Origin: Cystobasidiopsis lactophilus
Lineage: Eukaryota > Basidiomycota > Agaricostilbomycetes > Agaricostilbales > Chionosphaeraceae
Assembly: GCA_001599975.1 (NCBI GenBank)
Contig: BCIO01000005.1
Span: 2,652,508 to 2,716,507 of the forward strand
Direction of reading: 5' to 3'
Length of the DNA: 64,000 bases
A program made the translations under genes and the position numbers. Shown here one piece after another: positions 21,643-32,698 of this stretch. The notes beneath the pieces are model-generated. The model did no database searches and was not told the origin of the DNA. It saw only the letters and a list, made by a program, of their open reading frames with translations. The stretch's first letter is position 1. Each line of letters opens with the position of its first letter.

Positions 21643-22260
21643 GGGCCCTGGGATGAGGCGAGGCGGAGGCGTTGAAGGATCGACAGACTTTCCTCTGGCC
21701 AAGGGATCAGGCTGTGAGCGTGGCGGCTGCATGGGAAGCCCTCCGAAACAGGCAAGACAAGCGATCCGCGGGGCTAGAGCCAGGCACTGAGACTGCAGGT
21801 TGAGGAGCCGGCGCTGCCGTGAGCGACGCCGCACGCAGATTGAGCCAGCTGAGAAGGGGGCAAGCCAGACGCTAGAGGCCAGCATTGCGCTCGTGCATTA
21901 TCTTCTTCTATGCACCAGAGAACCACACGGAAGCCCAGCAGATGTTCAAGCAGACGACGAGGCGTTCCGAGCACTTTGGAGGCGGACGGCCGCACCGAGC
22001 GAACAAAATTTTGGGCCACAGGCTTGTTGGCTCCAGATGCCGTTGTATTCCACTAACACCTTTGAAGGCCGGAGCCAAATTCACCAATGTGGCCTCAGAG
22101 TAGAATTTGCCACCGGCTCGCCGAGCATGTCAATTATTACATTAAAGAGCCCATTGTCACGCAGATGACTCCCAACCCTATTATCAAGTTATACAAACAG
22201 TTGCCAGGACAATGGTGCGGTGTAGACGAGCTATTTGGCCATAAGCCATGGTCAACCAAA

Positions 22261-22884
22261 TCAATAGACAGCGACGTACTTCATGAGTGCCACAGTGCTA
22301 GTGTGAGTCACAGTCAGGACGAGATTCTGGTCATCGGAGGCCAGGGTCGTCAGGAAGGTAGTTTCTCCGGTCGACACCACCAGGGAAGTGGAAGTCGGCG
22401 GTGGCGCCGAACTCGTTGTCGGGGCAGCGGAAGTTATCGTCGCCAGGAATGAGGAGGACGAAGAAGAAGTCGGAAACTTAGACCAGGTCCAATCTGTCTT
22501 GGTGGTCTCCGTGCGTAAGGCGGTCGATGGGTGTACTTTGGTGATCTGGGTTTCGACCTGGGTCTCTGTTCGGAACAGCGTCGTGGTCCAAAGGTACCAT
22601 CCAGTAACATCTGGTTCGGCCCCAGTCCCAGACCCGTTTTTGTTTATGATCTTCTTGAAGTCCGTAGACGTAGCGACAGTCTTGGTGGGGATGGTCAAGA
22701 CCTTCGTGGCGAACAGGGTCTGCTGCTCCTGAACCACTTGAGTCACCGTCGTCACTTCGTAGCCAACGACGATGGATGTTCCCGAGCCATGGGCGGCCAG
22801 GCTGAATGGCGAGGCAGCGAGGATGAAGAGAAAGAGCAGAAGACGACGTTTTGCCACGATCCGAGGACTGCAAGGCATTAACAT
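22261..22884 (-). CDS. Ser/Thr-rich secreted protein, tandem copy 1
   Basis: Single exon, 207 residues. N-terminal hydrophobic signal (RRLLLFLFILAASPFSLAA), then GSGTSIVVGYEVTT and repeated T-T/E-T-Q motifs, a Ser/Thr/Pro-rich stretch, and a conserved end TGETTFLTTLASDDQNLVL. Closely related to the gene at 23813-24418 along its whole length. Low complexity and Thr richness suggest a heavily O-mannosylated wall or secreted protein. No catalytic motif. Part of a local duplication (see findings). Confidence 0.75.
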   Translation of the reverse strand: MLMPCSPRIVAKRRLLLFLFILAASPFSLAAHGSGTSIVVGYEVTTVTQVVQEQQTLFATKVLTIPTKTVATSTDFKKIINKNGSGTGAEPDVTGWYLWTTTLFRTETQVETQITKVHPSTALRTETTKTDWTWSKFPTSSSSSSFLATITSAAPTTSSAPPPTSTSLVVSTGETTFLTTLASDDQNLVLTVTHTSTVALMKYVAVY

Positions 22885-23107
22885 CTAGCAGAGATGCGAG
22901 GGAATTCGAGCTTTAAACCAATTAGAAAAAGATGGCGCTCAGCAGTGAGCTGAAGCCCAGGCACACGGGAGCTGGCCAAGCAACGCAGGATGGGGGCCTT
23001 TGCGCTCTACGAGGCAAGCAAGCAACCTCGAGGCTGGGACGGAGAAACAGGGTTTCGTGGAGCTGAAAACATATCACCACCAGCCAGAAGTGGGCTGGAA
23101 GTAACAA

Positions 23108-23163
23108 GGGGCCGTCTTCACGAACACGAGAAGACGGGGCCGTCTTCACGAACACGAGAAGAC
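23108..23163. repeat. Two perfect 28-bp tandem repeats with internal inverted repeat
   Basis: Units at 23108-23135 and 23136-23163 are identical. Each carries GTCTTC and GAAGAC arms around a 10-nt loop, so each unit can form a 6-bp-stem hairpin. It lies 224-279 bp upstream of the secreted-protein gene at 22884. A diverged single-copy relative lies near 24652-24673, upstream of the paralogue. Confidence 0.9.
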
Positions 23164-23812
23164 GTCTGGCTGGAACACACTTTCTGCAGGCCAAGGGGCA
23201 GGACTCTCTGAAACGAGGGCACTCCGCCAGCACAAAGGAAATGAGAGTCAAAGGGCGCAGTGAGGTCAGAACTCAGGCCCAGCAGAAAGCAAGCAAGGGG
23301 CAAGGCAACCGATTTGGATAACGGCGCACTGAAGGACTTCGCAGCGCTCTCGCCAATAGGGACGAGAGGAATGAATTCAGCCACTTGCCTGTGCATGCAA
23401 TACCTTCTCGTATGCATTAGAGAGCTATAGAGAGGCTATAGGAGCCTCGACAGACGACGAAGCGTTCTGAGCACTTTGACGATTGGAGCTGGCTGATGGT
23501 CGGATCGAAGGAACAAATTCTTAGGGCAAGCAAGGCCCCATTGGCTCCAATTCGCATTATCCTGGTATGTTGTAAGTCAAGATTGATCGATGTCTGCAGC
23601 CGAATCCACCGAATGGCCTACAATGTGAGATTTGCCACCGGTCGCTTTGACAGTTTTACAAATTCATTAACAAAGGCTTATCCATCACAAGCCAGCCCAC
23701 TCCTGATACTATCAGCAATCCATTTATCCAGCCTCTGGTAGAGCAATGCGATGCGGGTGAGCTGTTTCGATGGTGAGCCTTGCAGTTCAAAACTTTCGCG
23801 CGGAACGTCAAC

Positions 23813-24418
23813 TCACTCCATGAGTCTGAAAGTGCTGGTCTGAGTCACAGTCAGGACAAGGTTCTGGTCACTGGACACGAGAGTCGTCAGGAAAGTTGTT
23901 TCTCCCGTTTCTACATCAACAGAAGTAGAGGTCGGAGGTGGCGGCGGCGGCGAAGTGGTTGTTGGGGCTGCTGAAGTTGTCGTTAGAGGGATCGATGATG
24001 TAGGTGCAGCAGAGAAGGTGGAAAAGCTCCAATCCGTCTTGGTGGTCTCGGTGAGCAAGGCGGTCGATGCGGGAACTTTGGTGACCCAGGTCGAAACGGA
24101 GGTGTCGGTCCGGAACAGCGTGGTAGTCCAGAACTCCCAGCCAGCGCCATCTGGGTCGGCTCCTCCTCCAGACCCGTTCTCGGTGGTGATGGGGTCGTTC
24201 GACATGGCGGCCGTCTTGGTGCCGATAGTCAGAACTTTGGTGGCGAACATGGTCTTCTCTTCCTCTACCACCGAGGTGGCCGTTGTCACCTCGTAGCCGA
24301 CGATGATGGATGTCCCTGAGCCATCGTCGGAGAGGACAGCGGGCAAAGCAAAGATAATGAGAAGAAAGAGCAGAAGACAGTGTCTAGTGGCGATTTGAGT
24401 GCAGCATAGCATTGCCAT
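23813..24418 (-). CDS. Ser/Thr-rich secreted protein, tandem copy 2
   Basis: Single exon, 201 residues. Signal-like N-terminus (HCLLLFLLIIFALPAVLS), then GSGTSIIVGYEVTT, FATKVLTIGTKT, WEFWTTTLFRTDT, a Thr/Pro-rich run with seven prolines, and TGETTFLTTLVSSDQNLVL. Aligns end to end with the copy at 22261-22884; the last residues differ. Likely a secreted, O-glycosylated protein of unknown role. Confidence 0.75.
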   Translation of the reverse strand: MAMLCCTQIATRHCLLLFLLIIFALPAVLSDDGSGTSIIVGYEVTTATSVVEEEKTMFATKVLTIGTKTAAMSNDPITTENGSGGGADPDGAGWEFWTTTLFRTDTSVSTWVTKVPASTALLTETTKTDWSFSTFSAAPTSSIPLTTTSAAPTTTSPPPPPPTSTSVDVETGETTFLTTLVSSDQNLVLTVTQTSTFRLME

Positions 24419-24960
24419 TCAGTGGTGATACGATGAATAGAATGATAGTGAAGTTTACGCTGAGATGACTTTCAATCGAGGTTGAGCTCGCTCGTAGGCA
24501 GGAGCTGGCAGAGCCTAAGCGAACACGACGCTGTCTGCGTCCTGCCTGGCGAGCATCTAGCGACAGCGATAGGATGGAAAGATTGATCTCTCGTGGAGCG
24601 AAGGAAAATGTACGGGCGACCAGAAATGGGCCGCGAAGTGACAGCACGCCCTCCTCTCGAACGCGAGAAGCCGTCCACCAGAATACACCTTCTCGCTCGG
24701 GGAAGGGCAAAGCGCCAGACGAGGGGTAATCTGCCATCAAGAAGAACCAGTCGTCGCAGAGCAATAGGTAAGGGGTGTCAAAAGGTAAGCGACGCAGCAA
24801 GAGGGGAAAGATAACGCTCAAGGCAAAGCGGGAGTCTTCCAAGTTCAAGAGCGAAGGGAGTCTAAAAGCAGTGTCCATTGTCACGAAAGCCAACCGAAAA
24901 GAGTCCATAAGCTCTCTATGTGCCCAACATGCAGCCCCGGAGAAAAGGTGGGGAGTTCGC

Positions 24961-25756
24961 CTAGTAGGCCTTGGGGTAGGAGTTGTCGTAGGCGGTGGCG
25001 GCAGCGTAGCCGGCGCTGCCGTAAGTGTAAGGGGCTTCGGTGTAGCCTGCGCTGCCGTAGTAGTTGTAGCCGGACGCGGTGGCGTTGAAGTCGAAGTAGT
25101 AGGACGAGTCGCCCTGGATGTAAGGGGAGAGGTAAAGGTAATTGTCGACGTATTGAACCGCCAGGCCGGAGACGGAGTCGAGGATGTAGCAGTAAGAGCC
25201 GACCCATTGGCCTTCGGCGTATGGGGTGCCAGGGGCCGCACACGCGGAGCAGTAGACATCGAAGTAGTTGACGCTGTTGAACCTTCAGCGCTGGCACCTC
25301 ACAACGTTAGAAGGATATGGGAGAAGGCTCACTAGTCACCGAGAGGAGCGACGTAGAGCGAGTACTTGTTGTCCTTGGCCAGCACTTGAACCGCACCCAG
25401 GCTGTTATCAGACGAGTCGCCAAGCCTTATTTCTCACAAGCTTCAAAATCGGCCCACCGAACACCAGACAAGAGGCTTGCTCACTTCAAGATGTAGTTGT
25501 TCTGGGGAGCGCCGGTGAACTCGAAGCGGAAGGGCGAGTACTCGTCCTTGCTCTTGGCCCAAATGTTGTCCATGCTTTGGGCGGGCCGGTGGTCGGCGGC
25601 CCAGTAGTAAGGCTTGGACTTGTCGTAGAGGGAGACGTAGACGTTTTGACCCTGGAAGTTGGGCTGGCAGGTGTCTGCTCGCTTGGCTGCCGGGGCAGCC
25701 GAGACGAAGGCAAGGGCGGTGGAGAGGGCAGCGGCGAAGAGCGACTTGGAGAACAT
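24961..25756 (-). CDS. Small secreted protein, paralogue 2 of the FQGQN family
   Basis: Exons 25485-25756, 25333-25425, 24961-25273; 225 residues. Signal peptide (SLFAAALSTALAFVSAAPA), then KR, mature start CQPNFQGQNVYVSLYD. The splice after GD uses an acceptor at 25274 that joins TA to C (Tyr); the nearer acceptor would create a stop. This gives APLGDYVNYFDVYCSACAAPG, aligned residue by residue with paralogue 1. The C-terminus is extended by a Tyr/Gly/Ala-rich tail (YNYYGSAGYTEAPYTYGSAGY) absent from paralogue 1. It has lost the intron found near the middle of exon 1 in the paralogue. Function unknown; secreted, possibly wall-associated. Confidence 0.82.
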
Positions 25757-25832
25757 CTTTTGGGGGATCTCGAGAAAAGAATGAGAGGGAGAGAGGAGTT
25801 TGATGAGGGAAAGAGCAAGAGAGCAAAGGGAG

Positions 25833-25840
25833 CTTTTATA
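25833..25840 (-). promoter_or_regulatory. TATA box of secreted-protein paralogue 2
   Basis: TATAAAAG on the minus strand, 77 bp upstream of the ATG at 25756, followed by a CT-rich leader. Confidence 0.65.
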
Positions 25841-26330
25841 GGCAGAAGACAAGGTGGCGAGGACGAACGACGCCGCCACCATCTGATCTCTTGCCCCTTT
25901 CAAACCGCATTCGAAATCGTGGACTCTAACGCTCTCAAATTTCGGTCACGAGAGAGCATCTGTACGCAGTGGGCAGAGCGGCGTTTGGGCTTGGCATTCG
26001 TTGTACGAACAGCAGGGGGCGTTGCAGGCCGAGGCATCCGAGAGGCATTGCATTCAAGCGCGGCGCTGGGGCATTCGGCATGTTCCGCGAGCAATTGACA
26101 AAGTCTTGGGCAAGTCATAGGACCGTGAGGATCACTGCTGGGCTCCAAAGAGCTGTTCCCGCTCTTAGGCGAAGGCGCACCACCACCCGCGCGCTCGAAA
26201 AAAATGGTGGCCCTCTCTGCCCTCTCTCCTCGTTTCCCCCAAGCCAAGCAAGTCGTGAGCCCCTTTCGCTTCGCTATACGCTGTCCAAGAGTCGAGTATT
26301 AACGAACAAACGCAGTTCACAGCACAAGCA

Positions 26331-26773
26331 ATGTTCGTCTGCGCAACTTTGGGTTCAACGCAGAGCATGAATTGATCTTGGGAAACGAGCAGGGCCCGCC
26401 AAGTGAAAGACATCAAGGAATTCCTCAGCATCGCCAGGCGGAAGGATGCCAAGTGTTCGTCCTGCCTCCTCCATCTAGCTGGACAGACAGCTCACGATAG
26501 TGGGGATGTCGAACAGCGGCTCGCGTTAAGAAGTCTTTGGGCCGCAAGCCTGGCAGCCAGCCGGTGACCAAGTTCAAGATCCGCTGCTCCAAGTACCTCT
26601 ACACCTTTGTCTCCACCGACCTCGAGAAGGCCGAGAAGCTAAGGCAGGCCCTGCCGCCCAGTGCGTTTTGTTTCTCCCTCATAGCTCTTGACCTTGAGCT
26701 CAAGTTGTATTTACGTACAGCCCTCAACGTCGCCGAAGTTGACAAGTCTTCCAAGAAGAAGGCGAAGAAATAG
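26331..26773 (+). CDS. RPL38: 60S ribosomal protein eL38 (L38)
   Basis: Exons 26331-26332, 26393-26454, 26517-26660, 26721-26773; 86 residues (family about 70-80, with a short Lys-rich extension here). Conserved core [23 protein letters not shown] and [16 protein letters not shown]. The proposed first coding exon is only AT, with the G of the start codon supplied by exon 2 (AT^G, phase 2), giving M-A-R-Q-V-K-D-I. Donors of the first two introns are both GTTCGT. I infer this start because no other ATG upstream gives the right phase; the remainder of the gene is secure. Confidence 0.85.
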
Positions 26774-27209
26774 ACGGACGACAGGGGATTGGCGCGCACA
26801 CCGGGGGAGGAGATCTTGTTTGGATCCACACATCAAGGCACGGCGTTCAAGGGGCCTCGGGGCGGACGCAGGGTGTGTTTTGACTTGGTTGTGAAGCTTG
26901 GGAGTCCATCTTCGACCCTTTCTTGGCGTACCCGGCTTCGCTCTTTGCGCTTTGTCGTTCGCGCTTTGATTTTCTTTTTTTGCATTGGCGAGCTCTCACG
27001 CTTTCTTACTTGCCTTCACACTCTTCTTCGACTTGGTTTGCTTTACATTGCTGCTCGACGCGTGTGTGGCGCTGTCCCACCAGTTGCATTTCACATGCAC
27101 CGGACCAAGGCTGGGCTTGCAGTGCGACTGCACCGCTTTCGGCTTTCGGGTGTGCTTCCCGAGCTTGGGTTTTCTTCTCCTACCACCAACTACGAGTTCG
27201 TGGACAAAG

Positions 27210-29163
27210 ATGGCCCACAAAGTCGTCACCGTCGTCGAGCCCTCTGGTAAGGTGGTTCGCCAATATGCCAGTGGGTCGGTTTGAAGGTTGTCGCCTCGGC
27301 AGCCGAGGAGAAGGAGCAGATTGCCTCGTTGATCGTGGAGACTTTCGCTCAAGGTATGGTATCTTCTCGAGCTGCCTTGCGGTCGAAGGAGGCTGAGAAG
27401 ATTCGACAAGATCCTATTAGCCGAATCTGTGTTGGCGTCGAGGTACGGCCGTTGCGTATTGGCTCGACTCGAATCGTTCTCAAGCGTAGCTGAAAAGTAT
27501 GATGACGACCCGCGCTTCTGGCAAGAGACCTACCGAGCAAACGTGGACGCGGCAGTGGACGGCGGCCACATCTTCGCCATCTACGACGGCTCCACATTGG
27601 CCTCGGTGTGCGTCGCTTATGGCCCTGGACAAGATTGGGACAAAGCCCGCTCCCCAACCAATGAGCATGTTCAGTATGTTGAAAAGCACACGCCACCCGC
27701 CCAGAAAGAATGGTTGAAACAGGTTTGGGCACTCGTCCTTCGCTTGCGGCTTGCATTGATCTTGGAGGGTGTACAGTACGACGAGCTGTTTAATAAGAGC
27801 TTGCACGAGATCTCGCCCGGCTTGAGAAGCAGCGCTTGGTTCGTCTACCACCTCAACACCAACCCCGCCTATCAAAAGCAGGGCATGGCGTCGGCTTTGC
27901 TCGATCATGTTGACAATCTGGTATGCTCCCACTTTCATTCGGTCAACGGGCTTGATGGATAGGTTGGTCTCAGGCCAAGGTTGACAACAAGCGCTTGTGG
28001 CTCTGCACTTCCCGCTTGGACAATGTGAGGGTCGTCTCTGAAGCAGATTAAGGCTTAGTATTGACGGCCTGTGGTTTTAAGAGGCGCTTCTACGTCAATA
28101 GAGGCTTTGTCGAGGTCCACCCGCCGGCGCCTCAGCCTGCCCATCCGCTCGGCTCTGTCATCCTCTACTTTCTGTCGAAGCCCTTTGAAGACAAGCCTGT
28201 CGTGTTGGATCTTACAAATGCTACTAGTAAGTCCTGTAACGCAGCTTGTGAACTATGAAGGGTGGTTGATTAGCTTTTAGAGGAGCAACAGGACGGGATC
28301 ACGTCGCTCTTGGTGGACTCGTTTAAAGATAGTGAGTCCCTTCATCACCTGCAAACGGTGTCGCTTACTCTATGCGTCGCTTTTTGTAGTCAATTACATC
28401 CAGATTCATTTGGGAGTGAAAGTGAGTGGCGGCGTATTGGAGCCACGACATCTGGTGGCCTAAGCTGAATAGGCTAGACAGCATAAAGATGACCCTCTGC
28501 TGTGGTACCACAACTATGCGTCTGCAGTCGAGAGTGCTTGCAAGAACGGCCGCATATTCCTCGTTCACGATCAAGGGGCGGTGGCGTCCGTCTGCATGGT
28601 ATACCCGCCTGGAAAGCAGAGGGTCCAGGATCGAAACAGCCCGCACAACGTGTACACCTCCACCCATTGGTCACCTGAGCAGCTGGCATTCAAGGAAAAG
28701 GTACGCATCGCGGTCAATGCCCCGTCGGATGGTCTGAGCCTAATGAAGGTGGCGGAACTCTACACCATCCCTCCGACTGATGTCCCCGAGGGATATGCAG
28801 AAGACTCTTGGTTCATCACTACTTTGGCTACGAGACGGGCGAGCCGAAACAAGGGCTTTGCGGGCATGCTGCTCGACCACGTCCTTGCCCTGGTATGCCC
28901 AGCACCCACTCCTTCACTTTGAAGCTCATGATGATAATCTTTAGGCTCAACAAGACCGCAAACTGTGCTATCTGAATACACCTGGTCGACAATTGGTAGG
29001 GCTCTCACGTGTGATCAACGTGCAGTGGCAAAGCTGACGCACTTTTGCACAGAGGAAGTACTACTCAAAGTACGGCTTTGTAGACCTTGACATTCGTCGA
29101 CTTCTTCCAGTCCATCCATTTGGTCAAGGAGAGCGTTTTAAGCTGGGCAAGTTTCCGGTGTGA
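27210..29163 (+). CDS. Tandem-domain GNAT acetyltransferase-like protein
   Basis: Thirteen exons: 27210-27246, 27303-27353, 27411-27442, 27498-27722, 27777-27920, 27974-28024, 28082-28226, 28281-28331, 28390-28421, 28482-28700, 28749-28892, 28945-28995, 29053-29163; 430 residues. Two complete GNAT domains in one chain. Acetyl-CoA loops (R/Q-x-x-G-x-A/G) are seen as NPAYQKQGMASALLDH in domain 1 and RRASRNKGFAGMLLDH in domain 2; each ends in an R-F/K-Y-Y...GFV strand. The exon sizes repeat: 51-32-225-144-51 in domain 1 and 51-32-219-144-51 in domain 2. The substrate is unknown; no targeting signal is seen, so cytosolic or nuclear. All introns are GT-AG and 50-64 nt except where domain linkers lie. 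Confidence 0.88.
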
Positions 29164-29431
29164 GGTGCCAACGATAAAATTCTCTCGCCGCCACAGCCTG
29201 CCACCCGTTGGCAGAGAGCTCTAGCTTGCAGAAATGTCATGGGAAGGCCAGCTCATAGGAGTGTCAAGGGGGTTTCGTTGCAACCCATTTTCATTCAGTA
29301 CAAGAATCTAAAGTCTCTCGTTGTCTCCCTTCCCCCGCGCCATGTTTGTGTGTATGTGTGTGTGGCGCAATAAATAGTACAGTAACATGATGCGTGAATG
29401 CGTGATGTCTAAAGAGAGAGCCATGGTGGAA

Positions 29432-32294
29432 CTACGAAGCGGCGTTGGGTGAGTCGGGTGTGCGGCGGACCTGCTTCAGGAAGGACTTGGCGTCTTCCCA
29501 CAAGGGCTCTTCGAGGCTGTCGATGTCTTCGACCACGAAGTCCATGGAGTCGCGGTCCAAGGCGTAGAGTCGCCCGTACTCGAGCATGAGCCGGAATTGG
29601 TACGCTTCGAGGTCAGCCCATCTCTGCGAAAGTGTGTCAGCATGGAGTCGGCAATCTCACAACGGGCATGGCAAGAGGGCTCACAAAGTACTTGGATGCC
29701 CAGTCTTTGCCGGCCATGGCAATCTGGCGAGCAAGTTCGTCGTGTGCGCCTTCGCCATTGATACCGCCGCGGAAGAAGGCCATGACGTCCCAGAGGTCGG
29801 AGTAGTCGACCTGCACCGGGATGAAGTGAAGCCAAGGCATGGCCCAGTCGGTCCAGAACTCGGTGTAGACGGTGGCTTTGACGACAGCGGCGTTGCTCAT
29901 CATCAGTCTAGGCCACACATTCAGCATTCGACGCAACACAAGACGAAAGGGAATTGCGCACCTCCGGAAGCGGCCTGACCATGAGTTGCCATCAATGTCG
30001 AGCACGTCTGATTGTAGACGACAAGTCAGTTGAGCCCGCCCAGCAGCAGCGATGAAACGCACATTTGTAAAGGTTGCTTCGGTCAAAGCTCAACCTCCCG
30101 TCGAACCCTTGGTACAGCTTCTTCATCTCGTCGCAAGTCTCTCCCAAGCACTGCACCGGAGGTCCGACCATGCCAGTGTCCAAGAATGACGGGTTCAGCC
30201 GATAGTTGGGCGCGAGCACCTTCTTCGCCACCTGTTTTTGCGGTGTCTTGATGGCCGGATCTAGGGGAGCTGAAATGACGAGCTCGCGCGATCCATCTTC
30301 TTGGTGAGAGAGAAGGTGGAGGCGGGACCGGTGCGAGGTGACCCAAGCGGAGAACTTGTCCCACTGCGGACCAGACGTCTGGCCGCGCCAGACCAGGCGA
30401 TCGAAAGGCCGTTCCTCCCAGGACGGGTCGTGCATCGCTTCAAAGCCGAACTGCTCCACTACGAGAGAGTGGATGTCTGTGCGACATGTCGATCACTGTC
30501 AGACGTGCACTCCGGTCTAGAAGGGCAGAAATCAAGCGCACCGTTGTAGTGGGAATGAACGCCAGGAGTCATGAGCGGTAGCAATCCCGTTGCCCAATGC
30601 GGGTAGACCCAGGAAGTGGTCGAGTGGTAGTGGCGATACTGCGGGCTGTTGCAGACGTCCATGTACTGCTTGAAGGAGTCGATCAAGGTGCCCACGACCG
30701 TCTGGTTGTCCGAAGGCGGTGATGGCAACGGCGGCATCTCGTACCCGGTCCAAGTGCGCGAGGCCTCCCCGTACTCGAAGTCTGGCTGGCGGACGGCCGA
30801 GTCGTTAGGGCACACTTGCGGCACACCCCAATGCGGCAGAGGGCCGACCAGCTTAGGCTTGAAATCCGGTTCCACGTGCGTGTCGACTGTGGGGCACGGA
30901 CAACGTCGCTTAGCTCGGTCAGAGCTGAAAGTAAGGACACGAGGCCTCACATTCGTTCTTCGCCACCAAGTCGTACAGCCTGTGCTTCTCTTCCGACGAG
31001 ATCATGATGCGCGCATTGTCGTGGCCCGAGTACCAGAGCAGCATGTCCGGTAGGTGGTGAACGAAGCGCTTGTGCAAGGCCTCGACGTCCCTCGCCCGGT
31101 CGTGGTTGCTGAGCTCGCCTTCCCGGGTGGAGACGCCGTTGGAGATCTTGATGCCCCAGCACCAGTCCATATGCTTGGCGAGGTACTGCACACGCGCTCG
31201 GAAGGACTCTGGGCTGATGGCTCGGTAGGCGTGCAGGTCGCGCTCGATCAAGTCGAACTCGTCGATCATGCGCACATTGTTGGCTCTTGCAAAGGCGTAC
31301 CTGAGTGTCCATTACGCGTAAGAACTGGCGTTGAAAGACAGTTTAAGGGCCGGACGCACCACTTGTCAAAGCCTTTCGGTGGGTTTCTCCCGTACCGCTT
31401 CTTGTACTCCTTGACCGCCTGCGGAAACGTCTTGGACTGGCGCGCTTTCAAAGCGGCCCAGCGCTTCTTGGCGCGGCGCATCAGCTTGGGGATGGGGTGC
31501 TCGGCACCCTCGATGATCAACATCCTCCCGTCTTTCCGGGCTGTCTGGCCGTCTGCGTCGACGTAGGAGCCAGAGGAGGTCAAGGTGGTCGGGGCGCGGT
31601 GGGATTGGAGGGAAGAGGGGAGCTGGAACAAAGGCTGCTCCGTGCCAATGTGCAGCTCGGTGGCCGGGTCGGTGTGGCCGGCATACGACCCGTAGAACCC
31701 TTGCTGCCACTGCTTGTAGGCCCACTGGGCTCCAGGCAGTTTGGCGCCGTGCTGCATCAAGCGGCCGACGCGGGACTTGGAGGACAGCTTGGTGTGGCGG
31801 GAGGAGGTGGAGGAAGGCAGGTCGCCCATTTGCGGCATGTCGAACTCGGCGTCGTCGGCCAGCACGAGCAGGTCCGAGTAGTCGTCGTGGTGAGGCGGCG
31901 GAGGCGACCGGCTGTAGGTGATGAAGATGAAGAACAGGGTGACAGACACCAGGATGGGCAGGATCGGCCCCCGGCGCGAGAGCAAGACGAACGGCCTGAA
32001 GACGAGGGCCTTCAGCACGTTCTGCGGCCCACCGCGCCTTGATCTGACTCGGCTGATGGAAGGCAGCGAGCCGCCGGCGCCGTCGTCGAAGAAGGGGCGG
32101 CCCATCTTGGGCGACTTGGAGTTGACGGCGGGCGTTCCGGGCAACAGGTGGCTGATGCCCTGGAGGATCTGGTTCTTGAGCTGGGGCATGCTGCTGGTCT
32201 TCTTGTGGGCGTAGAGGTGGGAGCTGGACGGGCCGATGGAGGAGGGGGAGCGGAAGATGGAGGCCTTGGAGCTGCTGGACACTGGGCTCGCCAT
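29432..32294 (-). CDS. CAP10-like glycosyltransferase (GT90), type II membrane protein
   Basis: Exons 31360-32294, 30951-31300, 30542-30886, 30063-30476, 29962-30007, 29685-29907, 29432-29623; 834 residues. Cytosolic basic/serine-rich N-terminus, one signal anchor (ILPILVSVTLFFIFITYS), then the luminal domain. CAP10 hallmarks are YGRNPPKGFDKWYAFA, RPFDRLVWRGQ, YVLDIDGNSWSGRF (a KTEL/CAP10-type core) and WLHFIPVQVDYSDLWD. In Cryptococcus this family includes Cap10 and the xylosyltransferase Cxt1, which build capsule and wall glycans in the Golgi; the sugar used here cannot be told. Divergent paralogue at 32699-35154, sharing about 400 bp of upstream sequence. Confidence 0.9.
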
Positions 32295-32698
32295 TCTGGG
32301 CGCTGGCTGCTCCCTCCTGCGACGGCTGGCTCCAGTTGGACTCGCAATGGCTGCAGCTGGCGCTCTGCCTCAGACCTTGGCAGTGGTCGCACGCAGCGAA
32401 GGAGAGTTTGACTTATGCGGCTCGCCCAAAGAAGCTTTTGAAGGCGAGTGGAAAATCAAGTCGCGTCTTGGCGCGTCCCCGAGGGAGATGTTGACAGCAA
32501 GGCTCTGCGCTCTCTCTGCCTCTGGCAACGTTGGTAGAGAACAGCCAAAGCCCATCGTCGCTCCCTCATTATTTGCCTTTGACGATTGAAGAGTGCGGTG
32601 ACTTCCACCCGCGTCGAACCTTTCATCAAGCAGCGGCCACAGCGGCCCAGCCAAAAAAGCCCCTTTGGCCTGGAGCATTCCTCTGCCATCTTCCCAGC

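Noticed and set aside
23108-23163. Possible CRISPR or mobile-element end
   Set aside because: Only two directly adjacent units without spacers; eukaryotic context; no transposase or terminal repeats nearby.
25268-26098. 276-codon plus-strand open frame
   Set aside because: It is antisense to the secreted-protein gene and its promoter; composition mirrors the real gene.
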